This document shows, in pieces, positions 51,382 to 59,065 of a stretch of 64,000 nt of DNA (positions are counted from its first letter, which is position 1; each line of letters starts with the position of its first letter). The DNA lies in contig JANQKF010000034.1 in the NCBI GenBank assembly GCA_028281285.1, positions 233,037 to 297,036 of the forward strand, in the 5' to 3' direction. A model generated the notes under the pieces. The model had not been told where the DNA came from, ran no database searches, and worked only from the letters and a program-made list of their open reading frames with translations. Source of the stretch: Cyclobacteriaceae bacterium (GTDB taxonomy: Bacteria; Bacteroidota; Bacteroidia; Cytophagales; Cyclobacteriaceae). The position numbers and the translations under genes are program-made.

Positions 51382-52489
51382 GTCGATTTCGTTGAACAAG
51401 GCTTTTCCATTGTGGTGTGGCCTGTTTGATCGCAAGAAACTCAATGATATTCTCAAGATTAATTACGCCTATAATCTTACCATCTTCTGATACGGGTAAC
51501 ATAGCATTGTTACGTAGGAGCGGACTAATATAAAGTTCTCTCAGTGGAGTTTCAGCAGGTACTGTCTGCGTTATTTTGGTCATTACCTGGGCCAGGGGGG
51601 TACGATGATCCATACTGGATAGTGACTTAATAATTTGATTGCGGTCCAAAGTGCCCAGAATATTATGCTCGCTTGAAGTGATTACAAAATTGGACGATTG
51701 ACCGTTCAGGACGACTTCCGAGGCTTCTGCAATGGAAATGCTTTGGTCCAAAGAAGCAAAGTCTGTCATTACGATTTCACCTACCGAATGACCATTCAAC
51801 AATGCCTGAGCCTTAACAATAGACGTTTCGGAGGAAGCTGATAAGATGATAAAAGCTCCAATAAGGATGAGAAAAGGATTATAGAATAAACCGAAAAATA
51901 TAAACCCTGTCGCTAGTACGAATCCTACTGATGCAGCAATCTGGGTTGCCTTTTCCCGGGGCAGGTACATTGCTAACAGGGCTCTGAAAATTCTGCCACC
52001 ATCCATGGGAAATGCAGGAATTAAATTAAAAATACCAAGGGAGATATTGACTATCCAAAGCATTACCATAAAGTTGGTGGCATTGATGGACGAAATATCT
52101 AAGCTCAGAATATAGTCGACACTTGGCTGAATGATAACATATAAAATAGCCGCGATAACAAAATTGACCATTGGGCCGGCTATAGCTACCAAAAACTCTT
52201 GTTTGGGATTTTCCGGTAGTTTTTCAAAGCGAGCTACTCCTCCAATGGGTAGCAGTACAATGTTCTTGGTTTTAAAGCCAAACTTTCTTCCCGTCAAAGC
52301 ATGCCCAAGTTCATGGAAGATCACGCAGACGAATATTGTTGAAATAAAAAGAACGTGCCAGCCAATTGCGTTCATAGTCAGACCTGCTGATATACCGGCA
52401 TAGACGATGTAGACGATTAGGATCAAGAATGTCCAATGGACGAAGATTTTGATTTTACTGAATTGGCCAAGATATAATGAACTCTTCAT
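51374..52489 (-). CDS. Site-2 protease (M50) with two CBS domains
   Basis: 371 residues. HELGH (near 60) is the zinc site and NLIPAFPMDGGRIFRAL (near 160) contains the DG motif; six membrane segments cover residues 15-220. Two CBS domains follow (about 240-360), with VLNGQSSNFVITS and MLPVSEDGKIIGVINLENI. This architecture (M50 plus CBS) occurs in Rip3 (Rv2625c) in Mycobacterium, where it lies in the DosR regulon. Its substrate, perhaps an anti-sigma factor, is unknown. Two or three FNR-like dyads stand upstream. Confidence 0.93.
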   Translation of the reverse strand: MKSSLYLGQFSKIKIFVHWTFLILIVYIVYAGISAGLTMNAIGWHVLFISTIFVCVIFHELGHALTGRKFGFKTKNIVLLPIGGVARFEKLPENPKQEFLVAIAGPMVNFVIAAILYVIIQPSVDYILSLDISSINATNFMVMLWIVNISLGIFNLIPAFPMDGGRIFRALLAMYLPREKATQIAASVGFVLATGFIFFGLFYNPFLILIGAFIILSASSETSIVKAQALLNGHSVGEIVMTDFASLDQSISIAEASEVVLNGQSSNFVITSSEHNILGTLDRNQIIKSLSSMDHRTPLAQVMTKITQTVPAETPLRELYISPLLRNNAMLPVSEDGKIIGVINLENIIEFLAIKQATPQWKSLVQRNRPT

Positions 52490-52534
52490 CTTTTACAATT
52501 TGAAATCAAGAAGGGGAAGATCAGAACAAATAGA

Positions 52535-52550
52535 AATGATTGAAATCATT
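52535..52550. promoter_or_regulatory. FNR-like palindrome between protease and DUF4136 genes (site A)
   Basis: AATGAT-TGAA-ATCATT, a perfect 16-nt dyad centred at 52542.5, 53 nt before the protease gene start. No TANNTTTG element sits at 36.5 nt in either direction. Confidence 0.5.
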
Positions 52551-52606
52551 GAAGACACTGATTTTTGATTGGGCCCGAATCCCGATCACATGATATTTCA
52601 AAGCAG

Positions 52607-52618
52607 TGATAAAAATCA
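52607..52618. promoter_or_regulatory. FNR-like palindrome (site B)
   Basis: TGAT-AAAA-ATCA, centred at 52612.5. It lies 22 nt upstream of site C (centre to centre), about two helical turns, and could aid or block binding there. Confidence 0.45.
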
Positions 52619-52628
52619 TTATGGTCAT

Positions 52629-52671
52629 TGATGGACATCATCAGAGGGGCACAATGGGGACTTTAGGTTTG
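52629..52671 (+). promoter_or_regulatory. FNR-like operator and perfect -7 element before the DUF4136 gene (site C)
   Basis: TGAT-GGAC-ATCA (52629-52640), centred at 52634.5. TAGGTTTG (52664-52671) is a perfect TANNTTTG match and ends exactly 36.5 nt from the centre. This is the best single example of the shared promoter layout. Confidence 0.72.
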
Positions 52672-52702
52672 TACAACAATGCAAACTTCTATAAGGACAC
52701 CT

Positions 52703-53236
52703 ATGAAAAAGCTTATTCTGATGCTCCCTATATTACTATTCTTTGGTTGTTCTCGACAAATACTGGTCAGTTCCGATTATGACAAGACAGCCGATTTTAA
52801 TGCCTATAAGACTTTTGCCTGGGCTGAAGAACAGGAGGCTCCGGGTAAGTCCAATCCGATGTTCGACAATGAAATGAACAGAAAAAGAATTAAAGACGCT
52901 ATAGAACAGGAAATGGGTGTTTTGGGCTTCAATAAGTCGGATTCGGATCCAGACTTATTGATCGACTTTCATATCACCATCGATCAGAAAGTGAATTACA
53001 TGGTTCATGACTTTGAACCAGTGGGGTTCAGTTATTGGCCTGACTACGATGTCTCGGCCTACACTTACAAGAAAGGCGCTCTCATCATTCATCTTGTTGA
53101 TTCAAAGAAAGAACAACTTGTCTGGCAAGGAATAGGTAGTAAAACGCTGGACGATGTTCCGCCAAGAAATGTTGAGGAAAGAATTCAGAAGGGAGTTAAG
53201 GCCATCCTGGCTCAATTTCCTGTAAATAAGAAATAA
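52703..53236 (+). CDS. DUF4136 lipoprotein
   Basis: 177 residues from the ATG at 52703 (MKKLILMLPILLFFGC); the earlier ATG at 52679 adds eight polar residues before the signal. Lipobox Cys16 (LFFGC). The mature domain has the usual DUF4136 points: DYDKTADFNAYKTFAW, IKDAIEQEMGVLGFNKSDSDPDLLIDFHI (parts: DAIEQEMGVLGF, PDLLIDFHI) and a closing LVWQGIGSKTLDDV. Its fold resembles envelope binding proteins of unknown role. It has the strongest FNR-like promoter and precedes the Crp-like gene by 2 nt. Confidence 0.85.
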   Translation: MKKLILMLPILLFFGCSRQILVSSDYDKTADFNAYKTFAWAEEQEAPGKSNPMFDNEMNRKRIKDAIEQEMGVLGFNKSDSDPDLLIDFHITIDQKVNYMVHDFEPVGFSYWPDYDVSAYTYKKGALIIHLVDSKKEQLVWQGIGSKTLDDVPPRNVEERIQKGVKAILAQFPVNKK

Positions 53237-53238
53237 AG

Positions 53239-53649
53239 ATGATTTTAAGTCAATTACCCCCCAATTTCTACCCAACTTATTCTTCTGAGTTGAGCTCAAA
53301 AAAGCTTTCACAACTCCGAATTGTCAAGAGGTTTTATGGAAGTCTTTACCAGGAAGGTGAAATGCTTAACGAGATATTTTTTCTTTTGGATGGGAAGGTG
53401 TCATTATTTAAAAAAGATATCTGTGGTCGTAAGGTCAAACTACCCGGAGTAGACCAGGGTAAATTTCTGGGACTTAGATCATTTTGTGGGCAAAATCGGG
53501 TTAGTCATTCGGCTCGTGTTAGCAAATCATCAATCCTTTTGGTGATCCCTCTTGTACAATTATCAGGACTTCTTAAACGCTGGCCTATTTTGAAAGAGCA
53601 ACTAATCAGTCAATTAATCCAACAGACAGATTTGCTCGAGGAATTCTAG
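53239..53649 (+). CDS. Crp-like sensor-only protein (no DNA-binding domain)
   Basis: 136 residues with one cyclic-nucleotide-binding-like beta-roll (about 25-110): RFYGSLYQEGEMLNEIFFLLDGKVSLFKKD (partly quoted GEMLNEIFFLLDG). The C-terminal helix follows, but no helix-turn-helix is present. It follows the DUF4136 gene by 2 nt. A free sensor domain may bind a ligand or partner; it is not itself a DNA-binding regulator. Confidence 0.75.
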   Translation: MILSQLPPNFYPTYSSELSSKKLSQLRIVKRFYGSLYQEGEMLNEIFFLLDGKVSLFKKDICGRKVKLPGVDQGKFLGLRSFCGQNRVSHSARVSKSSILLVIPLVQLSGLLKRWPILKEQLISQLIQQTDLLEEF

Positions 53650-53719
53650 TTAAAACTGGTAATCATTTTTTTGTGGTTTACAACGTGTTGCCATTTTGCC
53701 TGGTTCATAATTTTCTTTT

Positions 53720-53747
53720 GATAATCAAATTAGATAATTTGATTATC
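53720..53747. promoter_or_regulatory. 11-bp inverted repeat before the PAS kinase gene
   Basis: GATAATCAAAT (53720-53730), 6-nt loop, ATTTGATTATC (53737-53747), perfect arms, 20 nt before the ATG at 53767. A CTCTTT follows. It might be an operator for the kinase and response-regulator pair (autoregulation) or a weak terminator of the preceding gene. Confidence 0.45.
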
Positions 53748-53766
53748 CTCTTTAAGCCAAATAGAT

Positions 53767-55173
53767 ATGCCTCAGGAGTTTGCACAGGATAATTCTGTCT
53801 TTGCTCTCATTTTTGAGAACTCAGTTGAAGGAATTCTGGTTACCAATGAGGAGGGTAAAATCGTTCAAGTCAACCCCAGTTGTCTGAAGATCTTTGGCTA
53901 TGAGAAAGAGGAGATCATTGGCCAGAAGGTGGAACAACTCATGCCTGGCAGATTCAAGGAACACCATATTCGTCTAAGAGGTGATTATGCAAAAACCCCA
54001 AAATCAAGGCATTCTGCATCAAGCCTGGAGATACTCGGGCTTCACAAATCGGGTAAAGAAATACCTCTCGAAATCAGCCTGAGTTATGTAAAACCTGGGG
54101 ATCGACTATTGGTAGCTTGCTTTATAGTTGATATCACAAGTAAAAGAAAGCTAGAGCGTGAGTTAAGAAAGGAGCGTGAGCTCACTCGGCAATACCTAAA
54201 CGTCACTACTTCAATATTCCTTGTGTTAAGTAGAGATGAGCGAATATTGATGATTAACAAGGCAGGTAGCAAACTACTTGGTTACGCGCCTGACGAGCTC
54301 AAAGGGAAAAACTGGTTTGATGAGTTTATTCCCGAACCTGAGAGAAAGGCTGTGCGTGGTGTTTTTTCTCAAATGATGAAAAATGAAATCGGAGTCACTC
54401 ACTCTTATGAAAATCATATTGTACGAAAAGGGGGAGAGCTACGTCTTATTGATTGGCACAATACCCTTTTAAAAAACAAGAATGGGGAGCCTGAAGCCAC
54501 GCTCAGTAGTGGAGTGGATGTCACAGAAAAGAGAGCGCTGGAAAAGGAAAAAACTGAGGCCTTGGTGCAGGGTCAGGAGAACGAAAGAAGAAGGATTGCC
54601 CAGGAACTTCATGATGGTTTGGGTCAGTCGATTTCTGCGATTGGGCTAAACCTGAATGCACTGGAGCCTGAGCTTAAAAGCTTCAATGAGAAATTCAGGA
54701 AGATTTATGAAGAGGTCAAACAGAAGTTGAGCCAGACCATCGAAGAAGTCCGAACCATTTCTCGAAACCTTACCCCAAAGATTCTGGAGGATTACGGCTT
54801 AGGCCGAGCGTTGGAGCATCTCTGTGAGACAGTAGATCAATCGACCACTGTAAAGATTACCCTTAATCTACATGGAGATCTCCAGAATTTAGACGAAAAG
54901 GTCTCGCTAGGTCTTTATCGAATCATACAGGAAGTAATGAATAATGCCTTGAGGCATGCCGGCCCAAACCATATTAACGTCCATTTAACCAAAGGGAAAA
55001 CCGAATTGATTGGAATCGTGGAAGATGACGGACGTGGTTTTGATCTGTGTTCGAAACCTGAAGGAATGGGCTTGAGTAATGTAAGGTCACGAGTGGAACT
55101 GCTCAATGGGGAGTTGCACATTGATTCGAGTAAAATCGGAGGCACCACGGTTTCAATAAATGTACCGCTATGA
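53767..55173 (+). CDS. PAS-PAS sensor kinase (NarX-like family)
   Basis: 468 residues, no membrane segment. Two PAS domains (about 10-125 and 140-255; NSVEGILVTNEEGKIVQVNP and RDERILMINKAGSKLLGY). HisKA_3 carries the phosphorylated His282 in ERRRIAQELHDGLGQ, followed by a HATPase (about 365-468, with GIVEDDGRGFD and GMGLSNVRSRVEL). The PAS domains could bind haem or flavin or another ligand; I see no haem motif. The response-regulator gene overlaps by 4 nt. As with DosS/DosT in Mycobacterium, a cytoplasmic redox sensor is plausible. Confidence 0.93.
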   Translation: MPQEFAQDNSVFALIFENSVEGILVTNEEGKIVQVNPSCLKIFGYEKEEIIGQKVEQLMPGRFKEHHIRLRGDYAKTPKSRHSASSLEILGLHKSGKEIPLEISLSYVKPGDRLLVACFIVDITSKRKLERELRKERELTRQYLNVTTSIFLVLSRDERILMINKAGSKLLGYAPDELKGKNWFDEFIPEPERKAVRGVFSQMMKNEIGVTHSYENHIVRKGGELRLIDWHNTLLKNKNGEPEATLSSGVDVTEKRALEKEKTEALVQGQENERRRIAQELHDGLGQSISAIGLNLNALEPELKSFNEKFRKIYEEVKQKLSQTIEEVRTISRNLTPKILEDYGLGRALEHLCETVDQSTTVKITLNLHGDLQNLDEKVSLGLYRIIQEVMNNALRHAGPNHINVHLTKGKTELIGIVEDDGRGFDLCSKPEGMGLSNVRSRVELLNGELHIDSSKIGGTTVSINVPL

Positions 55174-55820
55174 AAAAAATTAGAATCTTGTTGGTAGATG
55201 ATCATCAATTGATCAGATCAGGTATTAAGAATTCACTATTGAGCCATGAACACCTCGATGTAGTGGCAGAGGCAAAAGATGGCTTGGAAGCTCTGGAATA
55301 TTTAAAAAATGATCAGTTTGATCTTGTTATTATGGATTTAAGTATGCCGAATATGTCCGGAACCGAGGCTACAAAAATTATCAATGAAAAATATCCAGAG
55401 GTGAACGTTCTCGTGCTAAGCATGCACAATGAAGAATCTCGCATAAAGGAAGCGTTGAAGGCAGGAGCTATTGGGTATATTTTGAAAAGTGTCGGAATGG
55501 ATGAGTTTTTAGAAGCCATTGAAATATGCGCGAAAGGAGAGCCTTATTTCACACAGGAAGTGTCAACAAAGATCATGAATCAATTGGTGAGAGGAAAAGA
55601 GCATGATCAAACTGACAGCTTGACCAAACTAACCAAGAGAGAGGTCGAAATACTTAAACTCATTTCCGAAGAGCATACGAACCATGAAATTGCGGATAAA
55701 CTGTTTATTAGTTCTCGGACTGTAGATACCCATCGTAGAAACCTAATTCAGAAACTTCAGGCCAAAAACACGGCAGGTTTAGTGCGCTATGCCATCAGAA
55801 ATAAAATTGCCAAAGCGTAA
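55170..55820 (+). CDS. NarL/LuxR-type response regulator
   Basis: 216 residues. Receiver (1-120) with the acidic pair at 10-11, acceptor Asp56 (LVIMDLSMP), Thr/Ser in VLVLSMHN and Lys105 (YILKSVG). LuxR helix-turn-helix (about 150-212, TKREVEILKLISEEHTNHEIADKL... ending RTVDTHRRNLIQKL). It pairs with the PAS kinase by a 4-nt overlap. The same NarL class includes DosR. Its DNA target is not obvious here. Confidence 0.95.
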   Translation: MKKIRILLVDDHQLIRSGIKNSLLSHEHLDVVAEAKDGLEALEYLKNDQFDLVIMDLSMPNMSGTEATKIINEKYPEVNVLVLSMHNEESRIKEALKAGAIGYILKSVGMDEFLEAIEICAKGEPYFTQEVSTKIMNQLVRGKEHDQTDSLTKLTKREVEILKLISEEHTNHEIADKLFISSRTVDTHRRNLIQKLQAKNTAGLVRYAIRNKIAKA

Positions 55821-56002
55821 CTGGTGGTGCCAACTTCATTCGTGATCTAGATGAGAAGTTGATAGATTTCAGAAGAACCCTTTTACTGGAATTACTTAGT
55901 CATCTACGAATTTTTCTTAGATAAAAAATACGCTTTTAACGTCTACCCGATTGTTCAATTGAAGACGACCTTTATCGCATCACACACTAAAAGAATAAGG
56001 TC

Positions 56003-56683
56003 ATGTTCACAAAAGAAGATACTCCACTTATGCCTGCAGAAACCACTGAACTTCCGTCCTTTTTCCGATTGGCGGCTGATGGTCTCAGTACAGAGGATTT
56101 TGAAGAGAGTCTTTATACTAAAGGGCAAGTAGTTTTCAGGATCGACAGCGTTCCTTATGGTCTTTACTATATTAAATCGGGCAAAGTCAAAGTGTTTAAA
56201 TATGGCAGTGATGGTAAAGAACAGATTTTAACCATAGCCGGTGCTGGTCGGTTCTTAGGTTACAAAGATCTTCTGGCAGACAGGCGATTCACATCTGGCG
56301 CTATTGTCATAGAAGATGCGAAGTTGGTCTTTATTCCGAAGAATGACTTTCTGGAAATATTCAAGTCAGGAAACGCCTCGGATTATTTTACCGGGTTGCT
56401 ATGCAAAGACCTGATTGAGGCTGAGGAGAGAATGGTTTCAATGGCCTATAAACCGGTCAGGGGCAGATTGGCAGAATGCCTCCTTAAGCTTGGTAAAACT
56501 TATCAATCGCATGGAATAGAACTTACCAGAGAAGATCTCGCAAATTTTGTGGGTACTGCCAAAGAGACCGTAATTCGATTACTCTCAGAGTTTCGATCTG
56601 AAAGTTTAATTCAGATTGAAGGAAGAAGCATCGAAATCCTGAATGAAAAAGGCCTCGATAGAGTGCATAGTATTTATTTATAG
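56003..56683 (+). CDS. Crp/Fnr-family regulator, FNR-like recognition helix
   Basis: 226 residues. Beta-roll (about 20-120), dimer helix (120-155), winged HTH (about 160-225). The recognition helix GTAKETVIRLLSEF has Glu188 and Arg192 in the FNR positions that read the TGA half-site, which fits the TGAY-N4-RTCA dyads spread through this island. FNR N-terminal Fe-S cysteines are missing, so sensing differs: the only cysteines lie at 134 and 159. Haem or another cofactor (as in DNR) is possible. It precedes the PNPOx-like gene by 5 nt. Confidence 0.92.
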   Translation: MFTKEDTPLMPAETTELPSFFRLAADGLSTEDFEESLYTKGQVVFRIDSVPYGLYYIKSGKVKVFKYGSDGKEQILTIAGAGRFLGYKDLLADRRFTSGAIVIEDAKLVFIPKNDFLEIFKSGNASDYFTGLLCKDLIEAEERMVSMAYKPVRGRLAECLLKLGKTYQSHGIELTREDLANFVGTAKETVIRLLSEFRSESLIQIEGRSIEILNEKGLDRVHSIYL

Positions 56684-56688
56684 GAGTC

Positions 56689-57144
56689 ATGTTAGGTATC
56701 CTCACCGATGAACAGATCGATTCTTTGTTGAAGTCTGAGTTAGTAGGACGACTTGGCTGTTGTGTGAATAATCAACCTTACATTGTACCTGTTGCTTATG
56801 CTTATGATGGAGATTACATCTATGGTCATACTCGTGAGGGCAAGAAAATTGACATCCTCCGCAAAAACCCTTTGACCTGCTTCCAGGTGGATAGTTTCGA
56901 TGACATGGCCAACTGGAGGAGTACTGTCATTAATGGTGAATTTGAAGAACTTAAGGGAAACAGCAAGGAGCATGAAAATGCACTGAGGTTACTAACAAGT
57001 CGACTGATGCCATTCAAGAATGGTGAAAGTAGTCTCCCCAAATTCGGAATGGAAAAACTTCCTAATCTTATCAGGCCCAACATCAATTTGGTTACTTATC
57101 GGATTAAAATTCTGGAAAGATCCGGTAAGTTTGAAAAAGAGTAG
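56689..57144 (+). CDS. PNPOx-like flavin-binding protein
   Basis: 151 residues. Split-barrel flavoprotein of the pyridoxamine 5'-phosphate oxidase superfamily: QIDSLLKSELVGRLGCCVNNQPYIVPVAY (partly SELVGRLGC, PYIVPVAY) and the YGHTREGKKIDILRKNPLTCFQVD strand-helix pattern (partly GHTREGKKIDILR, NPLTCFQVD). Related proteins bind FMN or F420 and reduce haem, nitro compounds or cell-signalling nucleotides. The close coupling to the Crp/Fnr gene and placement in the stress island suggest a role under low oxygen, but the substrate is unknown. Confidence 0.88.
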   Translation: MLGILTDEQIDSLLKSELVGRLGCCVNNQPYIVPVAYAYDGDYIYGHTREGKKIDILRKNPLTCFQVDSFDDMANWRSTVINGEFEELKGNSKEHENALRLLTSRLMPFKNGESSLPKFGMEKLPNLIRPNINLVTYRIKILERSGKFEKE

Positions 57145-57159
57145 GAGTTTACTTAATCA

Positions 57160-58095
57160 ATGGCTTTACCGTTTCTTTTACTTGGATTATTGGCGCTTTG
57201 GGCTGGAACCGAGATTCTGCTTAAGGGAGTCATGAAGGTGGCAGATCATTACGAATTGTCACACGTTTTTACCGGCATAGTCATTCTCTCGGTGATTACC
57301 GACCTACCCGAAACGGCTATCGCCATTGCCAGTTCTATAAAACAACTGAAAGGAATTGAAACATCGGGCATTATCATTGGCAATGCTATCGGTAGCAGCA
57401 TTGCGCAAATCACTGCTGTTCTTGGAATCAGTGGATTGTATGGCTATTTCACTCTGACTAAGCGCCAAATGTTCCAGGACGGAGCTTTTCTTTTGGGCTC
57501 TGTAGCTCTCCTTTTTTTAATGGCTTTTGACGGAAAGATCACCGTTCAGGAGGGAATCTCCATGGTGGTTGTATACCTGCTGTACTATTGGACCATGCTC
57601 AGGAACGAAAAGTTCTCAATGAAGCTAAAGAAAAAGCGGATGAAGAAATTCTACCAGGTGATTCTTTATGTCGTTGCCGGTGCGCTCATCCTGATTACCG
57701 GATCCGAATTGGCGGTGAGGAATGCGCTGATCATTGCCGAAAACTGGGGAATATCACAGTCTTTTGTGGGTATCGTGATCATTGGAGTAAGCACAAGCCT
57801 ACCCGAGTTAGCAGTGTCTATTGCTGCTGCCTTTAAGAAAGCTCCGGGCCTTTCGGTAGGAAACATAATTGGCAGTAATATCTATGATATACTTGTGCCT
57901 GTCGGGTTGAGTGCTACGATTTCACCTCTTTCCTTTGAACGGAAAATTGTCAATGTAGATGTTCCGTTTTTGATGTTGGTTTCAGCAATCGTTCTTTTCT
58001 TCTTTAGCAAAAAGAAGGGACTGCAAAAGAAAGAAGCAGCCGCTCTTATTGTCATGTTTGTGGCATTTAATCTATACAAGATTATCAATCCTTGA
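57160..58095 (+). CDS. Sodium/calcium exchanger (CaCA) family protein
   Basis: 311 residues with ten predicted membrane segments. The two alpha repeats are VITDLPETAIAIASSI...GNAIGSSIAQ (near 47-95) and GVSTSLPELAVSIAAA...GNIIGSNIYDI (near 208-245), each with Pro-Glu residues. It exchanges cations such as Ca2+ against Na+ or H+. It closes the Crp/Fnr operon, 16 nt after the PNPOx-like gene, and pairs functionally with the P2A-type ATPase further on. Confidence 0.93.
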   Translation: MALPFLLLGLLALWAGTEILLKGVMKVADHYELSHVFTGIVILSVITDLPETAIAIASSIKQLKGIETSGIIIGNAIGSSIAQITAVLGISGLYGYFTLTKRQMFQDGAFLLGSVALLFLMAFDGKITVQEGISMVVVYLLYYWTMLRNEKFSMKLKKKRMKKFYQVILYVVAGALILITGSELAVRNALIIAENWGISQSFVGIVIIGVSTSLPELAVSIAAAFKKAPGLSVGNIIGSNIYDILVPVGLSATISPLSFERKIVNVDVPFLMLVSAIVLFFFSKKKGLQKKEAAALIVMFVAFNLYKIINP

Positions 58096-58197
58096 ATATT
58101 GTTGATTTAAGTCTTACTCGAGGGTAATACAAATCATCGCTATGTACTTATTCACAAGGTAGCTTTGAATAGAGTTGTGACATTTAAAGCCAATATT

Positions 58198-58659
58198 ATG
58201 AACCAGTTCAGAGCGTTATACCTATGCATATTCTTGTTGTTATCCCATTTGGCGTCAGCCCAAATTATTCCCGAATCCGTAAAGAAAAGTTTTGATGCAA
58301 AATACCCTGAAGCCACCCAGGTAAAATGGTCGATTCTGGAAAGTGGGGTAGGTTTCCAAATTAACTTCTTGGATGAGAAGAAGCATAGATATGCTGTGTT
58401 TTCCCGAGAATCCGAGTGGGTACAGACTATCACTTTTATCAATTCTGAAAAGGAATTGCCTAGATTGGTCCGTTTGACAATTGATGAAACTCATCCTAAA
58501 AGTACTTATGATTGGATAGAGTGGTTTGAATCACCGGATGAAAACTATTACATCGTTGGTATTACCTCCGGAACCGAGGAAAAAGAGGAAATAATTTTGA
58601 CCGTCACAAAGGATGGGGAGATCAGGCGATCGGACAAGGGTAATGAAAGTCATCGTTAG
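58198..58659 (+). CDS. PepSY-like exported protein
   Basis: 153 residues from the ATG at 58198 (MNQFRALYLCIFLLLSH); an earlier ATG at 58165 adds 11 residues. Signal peptide to about residue 20 (ASAQ). Beta-lactamase-inhibitor-like PepSY repeats: VKKSFDAKYPEATQVKWSIL (near 27) and a second weak copy near 90. Such proteins are secreted or periplasmic, with no known enzyme role. Its end is about 3 nt before the FNR-like dyad of the next transcript. Confidence 0.8.
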   Translation: MNQFRALYLCIFLLLSHLASAQIIPESVKKSFDAKYPEATQVKWSILESGVGFQINFLDEKKHRYAVFSRESEWVQTITFINSEKELPRLVRLTIDETHPKSTYDWIEWFESPDENYYIVGITSGTEEKEEIILTVTKDGEIRRSDKGNESHR

Positions 58660-58661
58660 CA

Positions 58662-58705
58662 ATGACCTAAGTCATCAATACTTGACTAAATCAGCTCTAC
58701 CTTTA
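58662..58705 (+). promoter_or_regulatory. FNR-like operator and promoter in the gap before the P-type ATPase
   Basis: ATGAC-CTAA-GTCAT (58662-58675) is a perfect dyad centred at 58668.5. TACCTTTA (58698-58705) is a -7 element that ends exactly 36.5 nt from the centre. Transcription should start near 58710. Confidence 0.65.
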
Positions 58706-58707
58706 AT

Positions 58708-58965
58708 TCATCAAGTAAGCGATAAAAGACAAGTGTGCAGACACTAGGGTTAATGATCAGGTAACTTGGAAATTATGATTGTTCAGACGATCATTTGGAA
58801 AGGGAAAGCTGATGGTTAATTCAGAATTTGAAAATCATTCTCGAAAGAGGTTGAAGGAGTAAAATAAAGTCACAATAACAGTAGCTTGACATTCCATGAA
58901 TTCCACGGAGTTTGTGAAATGAAGTGGGTATTTGTTTCGAAAGAAATGGGTGCCCATTTTTTGTT
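58708..58965 (+). ncRNA. Candidate small RNA or long leader (about 255 nt)
   Basis: Between the FNR-like promoter at 58662-58705 and a hairpin plus T-run at 58944-58962 lies a stretch without an evident gene. Only very short open frames occur (14, 16 and 8 codons), plus a 36-codon frame at 58919-59029 that would cross the hairpin. The stretch also contains a possible inner stem (ATGAT at 58777 with ATCAT after 10 nt). A small RNA made under the same control as the island is inferred; a 5' leader for the ATPase is the alternative. Confidence 0.4.
58944..58962 (+). terminator. Possible terminator of the candidate small RNA
   Basis: AAATGGG (58944-58950), TG, CCCATTT (58953-58959), then three more T, then GTTT. 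With a realistic 4-nt loop the stem is 6 bp. It is the only terminator-like structure before the ATPase gene. Confidence 0.5.
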
Positions 58966-59065
58966 TACCACACCAAAGAAATGCTGGATTTCCATAGGAA
59001 CTGATAAAGGTCATTGTACAACATTGTGACTTACTCGAAATTCGAAAAACCTCTATTTAGCCGAA

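Noticed and set aside
58919..59029. 36-codon frame before the ATPase gene
   Set aside because: It crosses the terminator-like hairpin, has no good ribosome-binding site, and ends in a TGA in the same frame as the ATPase; kept only as a note.
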